A DNA stretch of 64,000 nt from Dendrobium chrysotoxum (GCA_019925795.1 CM034315.1:32370446-32434445); one strand, 5' to 3'. Positions 45,337-57,700 are shown, counted from the first letter of the stretch. Numbers and translations: made by a program. The notes: a model not told the origin generated them from the letters alone.

Positions 45337-45732
45337 TTCTTTGCCGCACTTGGTTGGTGAAAGAGAGTTTGTAAAGACTTCTCCGCCTTCCTATGGGGGC
45401 AAAAGGAGAGGCACTATTGAGTAGTGCAATACCTGGAGAAGGAGTCTCCAGGGAGTGGATGTAGGTCTTGTTAGACCGAACCACTATAAAATTTGGTATC
45501 TTCTGTTCTTTACTTTCTTTTATCATACTTTTATTTTCTATAGTTGAGAAAGTATTTTGCTAAAATTATATCTAGTCAACTACTAGCTTCAGGATCATTA
45601 AATTTTCCAAAAATTAGTTTTGTAAAAATCCAAGAAATTTTTAAATTACAAATTCACCTTCCCCCCCCCCCCCGCCCTCTTGGTTAGCCTTGGGATAGTA
45701 CTACTAGGTCTAACAACCTGGATGTACTTTCA

Positions 45733-45737
45733 ACCAC
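45733..45737. repeat. Target-site duplication of the solo LTR, right copy
   Basis: ACCAC directly after the LTR end at 45732. Confidence 0.85.
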
Positions 45738-47266
45738 TTTTCTAGTGTAGGTGGTGGTTTATTATTTTGGAGTGCATCAATTTTTTCTTTCAAAAACTCA
45801 TTTGCACTTGTAAAGCTTTAAACATCACGTTTCAATGCATGCTCACTAGAATCTAATTCAAGTGTAAGAATTTCTAACTATTTGAATAATTCTTCTAAAT
45901 TAGTTTGCTCATATTTTATGGATTCATACGCTTTGGTTAATTCAACATGCTTTTTGTTATATTTATCAAATTAATCTAATAAAGAGGTATGCTCGTTATC
46001 TAATAGAATAAGTTTAGCTTTAAGACAATCATGCTACTTTTCTAATTCAGAAATATTCAAGTTCAAACTAGCATGCATTTTATATAATTTCCTATATGAG
46101 TCATACATTTTTTCAAAAATAATAAAGAGCACATCATAGGATATTTGACATACCTCATTTTAATCAGAATGATCAAAACTATCTTTTGCTATAAGACACA
46201 TGTTTGTTACCTCCTCCTCCATTTTGTGTTCTGATGATTCTGAGGCACAATCTACCCAAAAGGCCTTTTTTGTCTTTTCCTACCCCTTTTTGAACTTTGC
46301 TTTCTCTTCACCCTTCTGCATGGCCTGGTGGGTTTTCAGATTGGAGCATTCAAACTTTAAGTGTCTTGGTTTTTTGCATTTAAAGCAAATAGTTTCAAAT
46401 AAAACTTTGACACTTCTAGCTGGTTTACCTTTGTTCCATTATTGATGTCATTTTTCTTTCGCCTCAAAAAGCTTTTGAGTTGTCTGGTCATCAATGTTAT
46501 GTCATCATCTTCTTCAGCTACAGAGCTGTCACTCTCAAAATCATTGGCCTTTATTTCCATTGCTCTATCCTTTTTTTTCCTTTATGGGTGCTTTCTCCCA
46601 ATTTCCATTACTATATCATTCTTCTTGTCATCTGCATCAAAAAATCTTTGACTCGCACTTTGCTCATCAATAATGAGTGATCCAATTAAATTATCAATAT
46701 AATAAACATTCAATTTTTTAGATTCGCATATAGCAAAATTTTGTTGACCTTCATAGAGTTTGATAGTTCTCTACCTAGGATATTTAGGGATATCACTACT
46801 TTGATAAACCTAGTGTACATGTTTGAGATAGTCTCATTAGGTTTCTTGCAAAAGAGTTCGTAATCATTTATGAAAATATTTAGCAGAGACTGCTTAACTT
46901 CACTAGTACCCTCAAAAGTGATGTATAACCTATCCCATATCTCTTTAGCAGTAGTACAAGTAGAGGCTCTCATGTAATCTTTAGATTTGAGTGCACAGAA
47001 AAAATAGTTTAAATATTTTTCATTAAATTGTGACAAATCTCTATCCTCATTACTACATTTGCTAAACGACATTTTTTATTTTCATGCCATTCAAAAATCT
47101 AAATTGAGAAGAATAATCTTTTTGAATCATATACCACAAAGAAGTCAATAGATTTTAAAAAAGAAGACATGTAGATTTTCTAAAAGTCAAATGCTATATT
47201 ATCAAATAATGGTGGATGCATTATAGAATAACCCTATGCAGTATTCCTACTTCTAAAATGTGTCAT
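45738..47266 (-). pseudogene. gag: Gag of element C, main part
   Basis: Starts MTHFRSRNTA at 47266, then a stop, GYSIMHPPLFDNIAFDF and MSSFLKSIDF. The core at 46710-47072 is good: EDRDLSQFNEKYLNYFFCAL, TAKEIWDRLYITFEGTSEVK, LLNIFINDYELF, NMYTRFIKVV. After a shift, MEIKANDFESDSSVAEEDDD and TLMTRQLKSFLRRKK lead to a degenerate knuckle near 46370. The coiled-coil tail (about 45770-46200) has many stops. It rejoins 43773-44050 once the solo LTR is removed. Confidence 0.8.
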
Positions 47267-47311
47267 TTGATCATTTCTCAAGGAATTTTTAAATCACAAA
47301 TTCTGAGACCC

Positions 47312-47323
47312 GCTCGGATACCA
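47312..47323 (-). promoter_or_regulatory. Primer-binding site of element C
   Basis: TGGTATCCGAGC on the minus strand, one change from TGGTATCAGAGC, two bases from the LTR at 47326. Confidence 0.85.
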
Positions 47324-47325
47324 TT

Positions 47326-49166
47326 TGAAAGTTCAAGAGAGGTGGTTACACCTTGTTAAACTGCCCTAGGCACACCAAGAAGGGGGTGAATTAGTTATTT
47401 AAAAATTTCCTCAATGAAGTTTTTTGAATTATTTAAATCAATCACAAATGCAAGGGGAAGAAAATAATTAAAACTATGTAATTTTGCTCCTTCTATTTTC
47501 ATAACAAAAATAAATGATTAAATATTTTTCTTTTTTTTATTTTTAATTTCTTTTTCCAACAATAGTCAACACAACCAAAGCTTGATAATCAAAACACAGA
47601 TTTGAAGGAATAATAAACATGCAATAAATTAAAATGCAAAAAGTAAAAGTATGTGAATAAAAAATAACTAAACCATATTTTATAGTGGTTCGGTCAAATA
47701 ATGACCTACGTCACTCTCCGGAGTCATCTCCGGGAATTGCACTAAATTCTGAGCTTATCTCTTTTAGCCACCCACATAGCAAGGCGGAGAAGCACTTAAA
47801 TCAATCACTTCCACCAACTCGATGCAACAAAGTACCAAAATCATTTTCACTCTCCCGGTTAGGTAGAGAACAAGGGTATCCTTTTTCACCCTCCTGCTGA
47901 AGTTAGAGAACCTAGGGATCATTTTTCATCCATTTGGTGAAGGTAGAGAACCTGACGATCTTTAGCCTTGAAGCTTTTCTTCCCAAAGCAACCCCAAGAG
48001 ATCAACAAAGCCACTAGTGGAATCAAGGTCCAAGCCTACTTGGAGCAACTGTTTGGAATCCCATCACACTAGTTCTACCTCTCTTACAACTTCACATTCT
48101 CCTTCTCCAATGCTCTAAAACCTCCTAAAGCTCTCTCTTAGAATCCCTTTAATAGCCAAAGTCTTTTCAAAAGACTAATAGATAATTTTTTATACAAGGC
48201 TTCAAAAAATCCTAAAATTTTAATTTATCTGACATTATTTGTACAGTATGATTGAGGATCACAGAGTATGATTAGTTCAAAATCCATTTCATCCAGTATG
48301 GTTTGAATTGCTTCAGTATGATCGCTTCTTTATATTGATTTTATATTATGGTATTGGGTCATATAGTACGATTAGTTCAATGTTTCTCAGATCATGTTCA
48401 ATGAACTTCGGGATGATTGAAAATCATCTATGTCATTTATCCAAATGATTGACATTGTATTGTACGATCAGTTCAAAAATTAAGGTTCATCCAGGATAAT
48501 CCCTAAGACAGCCAATATTCATCTCTACCGATCATACAATATGATCCAATCGTATAGTAGAATTTATAATATTAATTAAATCTTAATTTGATTGGCAAAT
48601 AATAGAGATTAATTTAAGTAAGATTTCAAATATAATATAGTATGATTTTGAGCATATGGTATGATCAATTCAAATTTGAAAATTTAAATACATACCTAAA
48701 TCTTATTGGTAGCTAGGGTTTTCAAATTAAACTGATCATACAGTATGATCTAGTTTGTACAGTATAATTAGTTTAAAAATATTAATTATATAATTAGCCA
48801 TTTTAAATATTTTTTTGGATCATATAGTATGATCTGAATCTTATGGTATGATTAGTGCCTAAAAATTTAAACTTCAATTTTCTCACTCTCCTCTACATGT
48901 GTGCATGGTTACCAAGTTACATACTCCTTTTATAGAATTTTGAATCAATAAATATAAAATAAAAAAATAAAAATATAGACTCTTATAAAATATTATCGTA
49001 TTCTACCCAAACTTAAGCCCTAAATCTTGTTGCATTGGCATATGATATACATGAAATATTAGTACACAAAAAATGGATATACAATACAAATACTAGGAGA
49101 AATTAAAAGGCAATCAATAATATTGATTATCTCCAAATCACATGCTCAGGATCCTAGATTATAATA
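47326..49166 (-). repeat. 5' LTR of element C, intact
   Basis: 1841 bp, starts TGAAAGTTCAAGAGAGGTGG and ends AGATTATAATA. It includes TATAGTGGTTCGGTCAAA (47681), hairpin-unit repeats at about 47850-47955, a TATA-like stretch (minus CCTTGTATAAAAAA near 48192) and a U3 with AT-type palindromes from 48235 to 48860 such as ATCATACAGTATGATCTAG at 48736. It served as the reference for recognising the split 3' LTR at 18523-28999. Confidence 0.85.
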
Positions 49167-52100
49167 TTTTCTACAATTAGTAATGAATTTAAAATTTGTG
49201 CATTTAATTAAATTATTTAATTGCATAATTAGAGGGATTTTCTTACTTTTGTACCAAACTGACTCCAAATCACTTGATATCTTCACCAAAATTAAGAATG
49301 ACTTATGGGGATGATTCCAAATGTTTAATATTTACTTGGTATTTTTTTACTTTTTTATTTATCTATTTTAATTCATTATTAAACTCCACTTATTATTATT
49401 GGGGTTTTTATTTTTCGTAGATAAGGTATTCATTCATGAGCATTTTGAATTCATCTTTGTATTTTTCTAATTTAATTTAAATTTATTACAATTTTTTAAG
49501 TTTCAGCCTCCATAAAAGGGCTGATTTTGTTTCATTTAGCATTATGGTCAAATGAGGTCAAATCAAGGTAAAATTTAAACCTAGGGTTAATAATACCACT
49601 AAGTTTACTAGTTTTAAGTTTCATCACTATTGGGTGGGTATAAAATTTCTTAAGATTTTTTTAGTTTGTTCAGACATGATCCTTAATTATTTCCCTAGGA
49701 GTTACAAGTGTTTAAATGGGCTTGAAATATGGTTAACCCTTACACTAAATTATGATTACCACATAAAAATGAAAGAATAATTCTAAGTGGTGTGTGAATT
49801 ATAAATTTTAATATTTTGGGTCAAAATTTGACCTAAAAGTTTGAAAATTAAATGCACCAAAGTATAGCCATTAATAAGAGTTGAAATTTTTATGGCAAGT
49901 GGGCAAATACCCAAGTTTATCCTATCCAAATTTGAGCTCAATCAGATCACAGGATTGAGAGTAATAAAATAAATTTACTTTTTGTTCAAATATTAATAAC
50001 TCATTATATAGTAATCAAAATTAATCAAAATAAATAATAAAAAAATATGGGCTCGATATGGTTCCAACGAGCCTAAGAATATCAAATTTGGATAAAAAAT
50101 AGATTTTTGGTGAATTTTTGAAGTTTTGAGCATTTTCTAAAATTATGTTTATGCCCAATCCTTAGCAATGATCATACTGTATAATACAAATCATCCAGTA
50201 TGATCTAGATTATACAGGATGATAGTCGAGCATACAATTCAGTTGGTTAAAAATTTTTTAAGACTGTACGAGACGATTATACAGTATGATCAATACATGT
50301 AGAGGAGAAATTTTGGAAATTTTGTGGAGGAAAAGCCCTAACTTTTTGTGTACTCAATGAAAAGATAAGAAATTTGAAATATAGACTCATAATACCCTAA
50401 TATTTCAATCCATGGAGTTTGCCCATGGAGTTTGGAGGCTCCATGCATTGAAATATTTGGGTATTTTTTAGTTGGATTTTAAACTTAAAATGGGAAAAAT
50501 GCACAAACCAGTGGACATATTTCCTCGATCTTGAGCTTACTTTTCTCCTAGAGAGATCCTCTTAAACTTTGTAGAAGACCACAATAGTTGTTTTGGTCTA
50601 GATTAAAACTTAACTTCAAATCTCCTCTTTCTCTCTCTATTTCACTCTCCCTTCACAAAAAAAAAAGCTTTGGAGGCTATGGGATGGTGGGGAAAAGCTT
50701 GGAGAAGGTGGAGAGATCTCTAGAAACACAAGGGAGAAGAACTTTGGGGCTAGAGAGAGCTGAGAAAATGTGTTAAGTTGGAATGAGGGTTTTCATGCTT
50801 TTTGGCCACTTAGATAGCTAGGATTTAATTGGGATGGCTAGGATTGATTAATGCCATCTATTGGTTGCTTGCCGCCTTCCCTAGGTAGTTAGAATTAAGG
50901 GGAAAAGGTTAGATGTATGAGAAGGACTTGGTTTGTCTTTTCATGGGAAGGGGACAACATTTGCCATTTTGGGCTCAACCAAAGCTTGGGCTCAGGTTAG
51001 AGAGCTACTTAGAAATAATTTTAATTTATTTTATGCAGGATTAGCTTGGTGATTTAAAGGGAGAATGGAAAAGGTAGAGAATTTAACCATTTGACCATGT
51101 TTGGAGAGCTTTGTTGACTTGTTGAGCTATTAAGTGGTTAATGTTGTTTGAGATGGAGGTCAGAGAGGTCATGCAAGCTATAAGAATAAATTTCAAGAGG
51201 TTTGAGGGCAAGAGTTTGATGTTTGGATAAAAATTTTGCTACATGCATGGCTTTGCCAATTTCAAATGGGTTGACCAGGTCAAACTGATGGGGGTTTGAC
51301 TCATAAAGGTGTTGGGTATGTATGGTGCAAGAAATTGAATGATTTTGAGAGTTTAATTTGGCTTGAGTTGAAGTTTGGTTATGGAAAATTCTCTTTTGGT
51401 CACTTGGACCAAGCCATATGGCTAACTCACAACAAGTTCAAAATGACATTTTGGACCCAATGGAGGTGTTTCCATGCAATAGTGAGGTCATTTGGTTTGA
51501 AATGTGCATTTGGGCCCTTAAGGGGGCACTTTAGTTAACCATGGTTGACTTGGTCAACTAGGCCAAACCAGGTCTTGGGATTTTCTTCTATGTACTCCAA
51601 ATAATATTTAGAAAGCATTGGATGAGATTTCATGGCTTAGTTTGATTAGGCCATGTTGAAGCTTATGAGAAAGTTTAATTTTCCTTTAAGAATTTAAAGG
51701 TTTAGTGGGCCCATGGTCAACCATAATCCACAAAGGTCCACCAAAAGTTTAGTTTTATGTTTAACTTATCATGAGAGTTATCATGGGTATGTTCAAGGGT
51801 TTTGGGGAGGTTTGTGAGGTTAATTTTGATAAGATGCAAGGTCCTATGACATGGGCTATAAATATTTGAAGGGTTTTGCAGCCCTTAAATTTGGAGGGTT
51901 GACCCTAGAGATATGCCTAATCAATATGCAATTGACAGATCATGAATTAGAGTTTATTTTATTTTGTTTTGAAGTGACTAAAAACTCACTCCAAGAGGGT
52001 TATGGGACAAGGTACTTTGGCCTTTACTTTGTGTTAGGAGTTTTGGATTTGGTTTTTGTTTTGGATAGTCAACCTCTTATAAAAAAGAGGTCAACAAAGT

Positions 52101-53854
52101 TGTAATCCCTCTATTCCTAAGGAATTGATGTTATTTAGTTTAGAATGTTCAATCAAGACTATTTAATATACCATAAAATCTAAAACATCAAGTATGATGT
52201 ATTGAGTGATGCATAAATAAAATTTTTATTCATTTATTTGAAGTAAAAATACAACCCATGGTTTGCTATAAAATTAAGGTGGCCAAGTTTTATAACAACA
52301 GGCTTGGATTTCTACTCTTACAAGTAAAGTTGGTTTTAAATATAATTGCTTACTTTAGTCTTGATATCATTTTGCTCCTGGATCTTTTATTGAATTTCAA
52401 AAGACAATGGGCACAAAGGAGGAGGGGTCATTATCTTTTGGAGCCCTATGTATGTGTAAGCAGGCATCTTGAAACCTTTTATAACTCTTGAATTTTATAA
52501 TTTGATCTAAATATACAATCTACATCTTTACATATATAATTGACTTCGACATTTATATTTATATTTAGCTACATTCTTCTTTTCTCTTGCAATAACTAAA
52601 TGAATATGTAAATGTAATGCATGTATGGGTGGAACATAAGTGTATATAATTTAATAAATTTAAAGTGCACCAATACAAAAATAATCATGCATGATATGAC
52701 ATCTAGAGTACATAAGTAAATAAATATACAAAAGATACCCTCCATGCAAAGAAATCTGCATCACAACAAATCATACTACCGACCAAGCCTAAAAGTAGAT
52801 TCAATTGTCCTAGCAAATCATATAAAGTGTGTATAAAAAGTCAGGTGACTTTGATATATCCTAGAAGGTTTGATGTTTAAGTATTTATGATTTGAAATTA
52901 TTTATTTTTTATAATCTAAAAAAAATTAATTTAAATTTAAGTTTTAGTATTTTGAAATTTTATTAAATAAATTTCAGTATGTTTTATTTGCTTGAGTTAT
53001 TTTATTTTAGGTTTTAAAAAACCATATTAGTTAATGACTTCAAAGTGCATAAGCCACTAACTTATATATCCTACGACTCATAAATGTAATACAATCATTC
53101 TTCCATGTAAGATATTATTATTGCATATAGTCCTTAAAACTTTATTAATCATTTATTAGGTCATTTATTTATAATTACTTTGAAGAATATTTTAATTAAA
53201 TACTCCAAATTACTTTGGAATATCTAACCAACATATCCTATGCCCATTAATTTAATATAATTCTTCCCTCTAAAGGAATCAAACATAATACATGGGCTTC
53301 TATTTATTAAACGTTTATTAAAGATCTATAAATTTAATGCATTTGAGTCCTCCAATGAAATCAAATATAATGAATAGAGATCTTCTCATTTATTAATGAT
53401 TTATTAAGGAAATCTTGTCATTATTTAATATTTAATTAATGAATATATTTAATTAAATGTGAGATAGTTTAGTGTATTATCAAATTATATTTAATTTATA
53501 TTAATTAAATTTTATTTAATATTCCCTAATTTTTATTTAATTTATTTAATTTTTATTTTTTATTTGAATTTTTAATTAATTATTAAATAATCAATTTTTA
53601 TTATTTAAATTTAATTATTTAATTTTATTTACATTTTCTTAATTATTTTTTATTTCTATTTTGTTTATCTTTATTTAATTTATTTAGATTTTATCTTTAG
53701 TTTTATTTTATTTTTTTAATTAATTGTTTTATTTATTTATGTTGGATTTATTTGATTTATTTATATTTATCATTTTAATTTTTTATAATAATTATTTAAT
53801 TTTATTTGTTTATAATTATTTGCATTATGATTTTAAGAAAATTAAATAGGAGAA
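49167..53854. other. Unclassified AT-rich repeats, no gene recognised
   Basis: No domain is seen on either strand. Noted within it: mixed-type palindromes at 50170-50310; an inverted repeat at 50395-50461; a CT run and A10 near 50620-50665; the palindrome GTTGACTTGGTCAAC at 51544; a stretch at 52780-52870 resembling 25064-25140; and extreme TTTAATT-type low complexity at 53440-53830. Probably layers of decayed LTR elements other than the copia family described here. Confidence 0.45.
50395..50461. repeat. Inverted repeat, 23-bp arms
   Basis: Left arm CCCTAATATTTCAATCCATG plus GAG (50395-50417). The reverse complement of the right arm (50439-50461) differs at two of 23 positions. The loop is 21 bases and repeats CATGGAGTTTG. 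Confidence 0.6.
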
Positions 53855-54170
53855 CACTACAGGAAAATCTCCGATTACCGGCGAAATTTCCGGCGGAAAA
53901 ATTTCCGGTGGATTTTCCGGCGGATTACTTAGAAAATTTTTCCGACACATTTTAAGCGGCTTTTCCGGCGGCTTTTCCGGCAGATTTGTTTCCGTCGGAC
54001 TTTCCGGCGGACTTTCCGGCGGACCCGATAAAAGATAAAATTTTTTGAAAAAATATCTTATTTTAAGTATCAATTAAATAATAAATTTAAATTATTTAAT
54101 TTTAATTGTAAAATTATGTCCATTTTAATATAAATAAATTAATTTACCAAAGTAAACACATTTGCAAAAC

Positions 54171-54245
54171 TGGTATAGTAGTTGGCCTGGCGCGAGCGGC
54201 TGTGCGCGAAGGTGAGATCCCAGGATTGAATCTCAGGGCGGACAG
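54171..54245 (+). other. tRNA-like or SINE-like segment at the edge of the CACTA core
   Basis: TGGTATAGTAGTTGGCCTGG resembles the start of an A box region, and GGATTGAATCTC (54223-54234) resembles a B box (GGTTCGAATCC). The T-arm-like flank AGATCCCAGGATTGAATCTC supports this weakly. No complete cloverleaf could be drawn. Confidence 0.3.
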
Positions 54246-54525
54246 GCGCGCTGGGAGCGGGTCCGCGGGGGAGCTGGCGGGAGCGGGTCCGCGGGCTGGC
54301 GGGAGCGGTCGGGCTGGCGGGAGCGGGAGCGGGCGGGCTGGCGGGAGCAGGAGCGGGTCCGCGGGCGGGCTGGCGAAAGCGGGTCCGCGGGCGGGCGGGC
54401 GGGCGGGCGGGCGGGCTGGAGGGAGCGGGTCAGCGGCGGGGAGCAGCGGGAGCGGGCTGCGCGAGCGAGCAGGGCCTGCGCGCGGGAGCGGGCTGCTGGC
54501 GGGAGCGGGCTGGCGCGAGCGGGAC
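54246..54525. repeat. GC-rich tandem repeat core of the CACTA element
   Basis: Degenerate repetition of GCTGGCGGGAGCGGGTCCGC and GGGCGGGCGG words. Long open frames on both strands here encode only Gly/Ala/Arg or Pro/Ala/Arg runs and are by-products of the composition. Confidence 0.75.
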
Positions 54526-54746
54526 CAAATTTTTTTTTTTTTTTTTAATTCTGTATTCCGACGGATAGGTTCTGCCAGAAATAAAGTTCCGATGGATTTA
54601 GTCCGCCGGAAACATTTTCCGACGCACGATTTACCGTCGGATAAATTTTCGCCAGAAATCTGCCGAAAAATTTTGAAATCCACCAGAACCTTCAGAAATT
54701 TCCGCCGGAAATTCCGCCGGAAATTTGTAAGTTTCCTGTAGTGGAA

Positions 54747-57700
54747 CAGCTAAATATTAAAAGCATTTGATCTTAAAAAAATGTTTAGGAAATAAAACTA
54801 CGGTGGGGTAATTAATCAATGCTACATACGCACACTTTATTTTTGGCAATAATTAATAGAATCCTATTTGCTAGTAGGTTATTGGGTTTAAAATAATAAA
54901 ATTATGGTTTCCACAAGGGCCTATGATTTCAGAAGGAATCCTATGCATGCACACATATAAGGGTTTAGAGAGCGAGGAGCCCTAAATTTTAGATGATTTA
55001 ACTCACTAGTGCTTGTCTAGTGGTTTATAGTCTTAGCACCTCCATTTGGTTGAAATGGAGATGACCAAACTTCTTAAGCATGAATCTCCAAATGATCTCC
55101 AAAATTCCTCATAAATAATAAAGGAGGGTAACAATGATTAGTAAAATGATCCCTTGAATTAAAAGTGAATGAATTGACATTATTTGAAGAAACTTATACA
55201 TATTATCTTCACATCGAATTCAAAGTGCAACAATTCATGAGAATATTATGGACATTGGCAAAGAAAACTACTCAAAGCCACCCTCATTTGTATGCATATC
55301 AAGTCCACAATCTAACATTATTTCATTGAACAATAACATACATTCAAGCTTTCCAACATAGCCACTGCCATAATTTATTTGGTAATGAAGCATGGATGTT
55401 CATTAACATTAGAAAATAAATAAATAGACATGTTGTAGGAATTTAAAATGCATACACGTGTAAACCAAGGAAATCAGTTGTTAGATTATTTAGAGCATAT
55501 TACAAACTAGGCAAGCAAGGTTACATTTCTAGTTTAAGAAACCATAGTGGAAGAAAACTTCTTATCTCACTAAATCTTTTAACTTCAAAGAGAAAACAAG
55601 TAGTTAAAAAAAAATTAAAGCATCAATTTAATGACTAAGATGAGGTTATTATTTTGCTTACATCATTTTTTATCCCCTTTGATATCATATAAATATTATT
55701 AGTTTCTATGACTACTATTACTTCCTTTTCTAGAACAGAATAGGCAAACTTTTACAATCTGCTTTATGATATTTTCCTGCACTTGAAGCTTGTAACCACA
55801 GAAATGAATCATTACCCGCAAAGCAAATTTATCAATGGGTCTATAACGAAAGAAACTTATGTAAAATACAATATGGATTAGTGAACGGAATCTAGAAGCA
55901 ATTATAGAAACATACAAATTTCTATGATAAACTCCAAATATCAAGAAATTTAATAAAATCTTCACGTGGCAGATTAAAAGAAATTCAAGCATTAGAGACT
56001 TCAAAAACCCATCCCGACTAAGAATAAATAGTCACTTAATATCGAAAATGAATGAAATAAAGCAATAGCACTTCAATCCTCTATTTTCATGGAAATTTGA
56101 TAAGAAATTAATGATTAAAATTAAATGGTCCCTTGGATTTATTAGTAGATTCAGTATAGAACAATATAGTAATGAAAATTTATAAAACTTTATTAGAGAA
56201 ATGCATATTGATTTATTTATTTTGATAAAAAAAGGAAACAGAACTGGCACCTCTTCACTTTTTTTCTTAAAGTTGTCTTTGACTTCAACTAAATAGAAAA
56301 CCGCAAAGAGGCTGCTCTTCTTGCTCTCACACTTCTCTCTCATTTTCTTCGAGAAGGAATGAACAATCGTTGGATGAGACCCCCCTTTCATTCTTTTCTT
56401 GCTTGAACCTCTTGCTTATTGGAAAGGATGAAGACCCCAGCCATCCCCTTAATTTCCTTGCTCGAATTGACAGCTACCATCCAACCTTCTTACTCGAAGT
56501 GCTCTAGATGAGAGAGAGAGAGAGCCACCATCTCATTTTTCCTTCCCTTGGCCAAATTTTTGTTATAGCCATAAGAGAGAGATTGCCCGAGCAGCTCCTT
56601 GTTTCTTACTTTGCCAAGAATGCTCAAGACGAAGAGAGGAGGAATGAACAACAAACTCCCTCAATGAAAGAGAAAGACGCTAAACATACTATCTGTTATG
56701 TTTTGATGATAATCCCCTGTAAATCTTTTTTATACGGTTTTAAGTTTTTTTTTATTATTCAATTTAGACATATAACATTCTCTCACCTTTACACACATTA
56801 AAAAATATCCAATTTGAGCATAGATGAACTCAACTAATCTGTCTTGATGAGCATGATGTAATGGTGAAATCTATTTTATAAGACAAGACCTTATCCAAAA
56901 ATTTTATGTAAGAGTTGAATATGTGCATGAAAAATTCAAATGCAAAAACTCATGTAAATAATTCACTAAATTGACATCAACTTGATCACATATATTTTTA
57001 AAACATAATAAGGAACAAAGCATGATCAAAAGAAATAAATTCTAAAGAACAAAATGTGTAACTTGACCTTTCATTAGATACTTTGGTGCAAAATGTAGAA
57101 TGGTGGACCAACTGACAATATATGTAAGAAGACTATGCAATGACCGATGTCAAAAAGGAGGTCAACACATAATAACAAAAAAATATATTGACAAAATATT
57201 CTAAGTATGTTACTCATCACATAACATGCACACGTAGGAGCTCACCATATCAACTTTACTATGAGACATTTACTATAGTGACTAAAAAATAAAGAAAATC
57301 ACCTAAAGTACTTGTAGTGTTATAAGAAAAGAGTGCATAATAATAAGAATAAAGCAGTTATACAAACTAAGAAACTTTATTAGCAAATTAATTACTACAT
57401 AAGCTTGGATTATAAAAAGAGTATTATAATAACAAAAAAAGTTTTACAGAGCTACTCATGACCATTAAAATTCTTACATAATAGATCATTCATTATCTCA
57501 ATCAATAACACCCTTGGATTTTCTAAATAACCTACGAGGAATCTATCTCCCTCTATGATGGAGTGTGTTATTACTTGATTAGGTGTAGTCTCTATCATAT
57601 CCCTTAGGGATGTGAACTCCTTCCATATTTGTGTATTCATTTCAGAATTCACTCATTCCTAGAGCGATCAACACCATTGATGACACCTTGCAAATTAACC

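Larger units (their letters stand above)
44056..45732 (+). mobile_element. Solo copia LTR in plus orientation, F-related
   Basis: 1677 bp, starts TATTACATCATAAATTTC (normally TGTTACAAC) and ends GATGTACTTTCA, flanked by ACCAC on both sides. It is the reverse orientation of the element F LTR: shared text includes TACTAACGTTTCAGGAAAAT (44182), hairpin units (45179-45336), GTAGTGCAATACCTGGAGAAGG-like text and ACCGAACCACTATAAAATTT (45476). No PBS or internal sequence follows. Ectopic recombination between two LTRs of a full element is the usual origin. The element C gag region continues on both sides. Confidence 0.9.
18523..49166 (-). mobile_element. Element C: copia retrotransposon expanded by nested insertions
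   Basis: The pieces join in order. The 3' LTR is in three parts (18523-18840, 21949-22740, 28347-28999), each matching successive parts of the intact 5' LTR at 47326-49166. After it come the purine tract (29000), ORF3, RNase H, RT and integrase up to 34338. Protease and gag resume at 43773-44055 and 45738-47266, then PBS and 5' LTR. Later insertions are gag-only 1, an unclassified block plus gag-only 2, a CACTA-like element, element F and the solo LTR. Flanks are TTTTT on the left and TTTTC on the right, a possible decayed 5-bp target duplication. Without the insertions it would be about 10-11 kb. Confidence 0.85.
53855..54743. mobile_element. Non-autonomous CACTA (En/Spm) transposon
   Basis: 889 bp. 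It starts CACTACAGGAAAATCTCCG and ends AGTTTCCTGTAGTG, giving CACTACAGGAAA-type terminal inverted repeats, and is flanked by GAA on both sides (53852-53854 and 54744-54746), the 3-bp duplication of the CACTA group. The subterminal parts carry many TTTCCGGCGG and CCGCCGGAAA words in both orientations. No transposase is encoded. The core (54185-54525) is almost pure G/C. A T16 run follows it. Mobilised in trans, if at all. Confidence 0.92.

Noticed and set aside
51296..52105. Several 80-codon plus-strand frames in a less AT-rich stretch
   Set aside because: No domain, no continuous frame, no splice-consistent structure; surrounding DNA looks like decayed repeat.
53825..54073. Pro-rich 82-codon frame with PPE repeats
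   Set aside because: It is the translation of subterminal TTTCCGGCGG words of the CACTA element.
54144..54741. Two overlapping 179-codon open frames on opposite strands
   Set aside because: They lie in the GC-rich repeat core of the CACTA element and encode only low-complexity Gly/Ala/Arg or Pro/Ala/Arg; composition alone explains the lack of stops.
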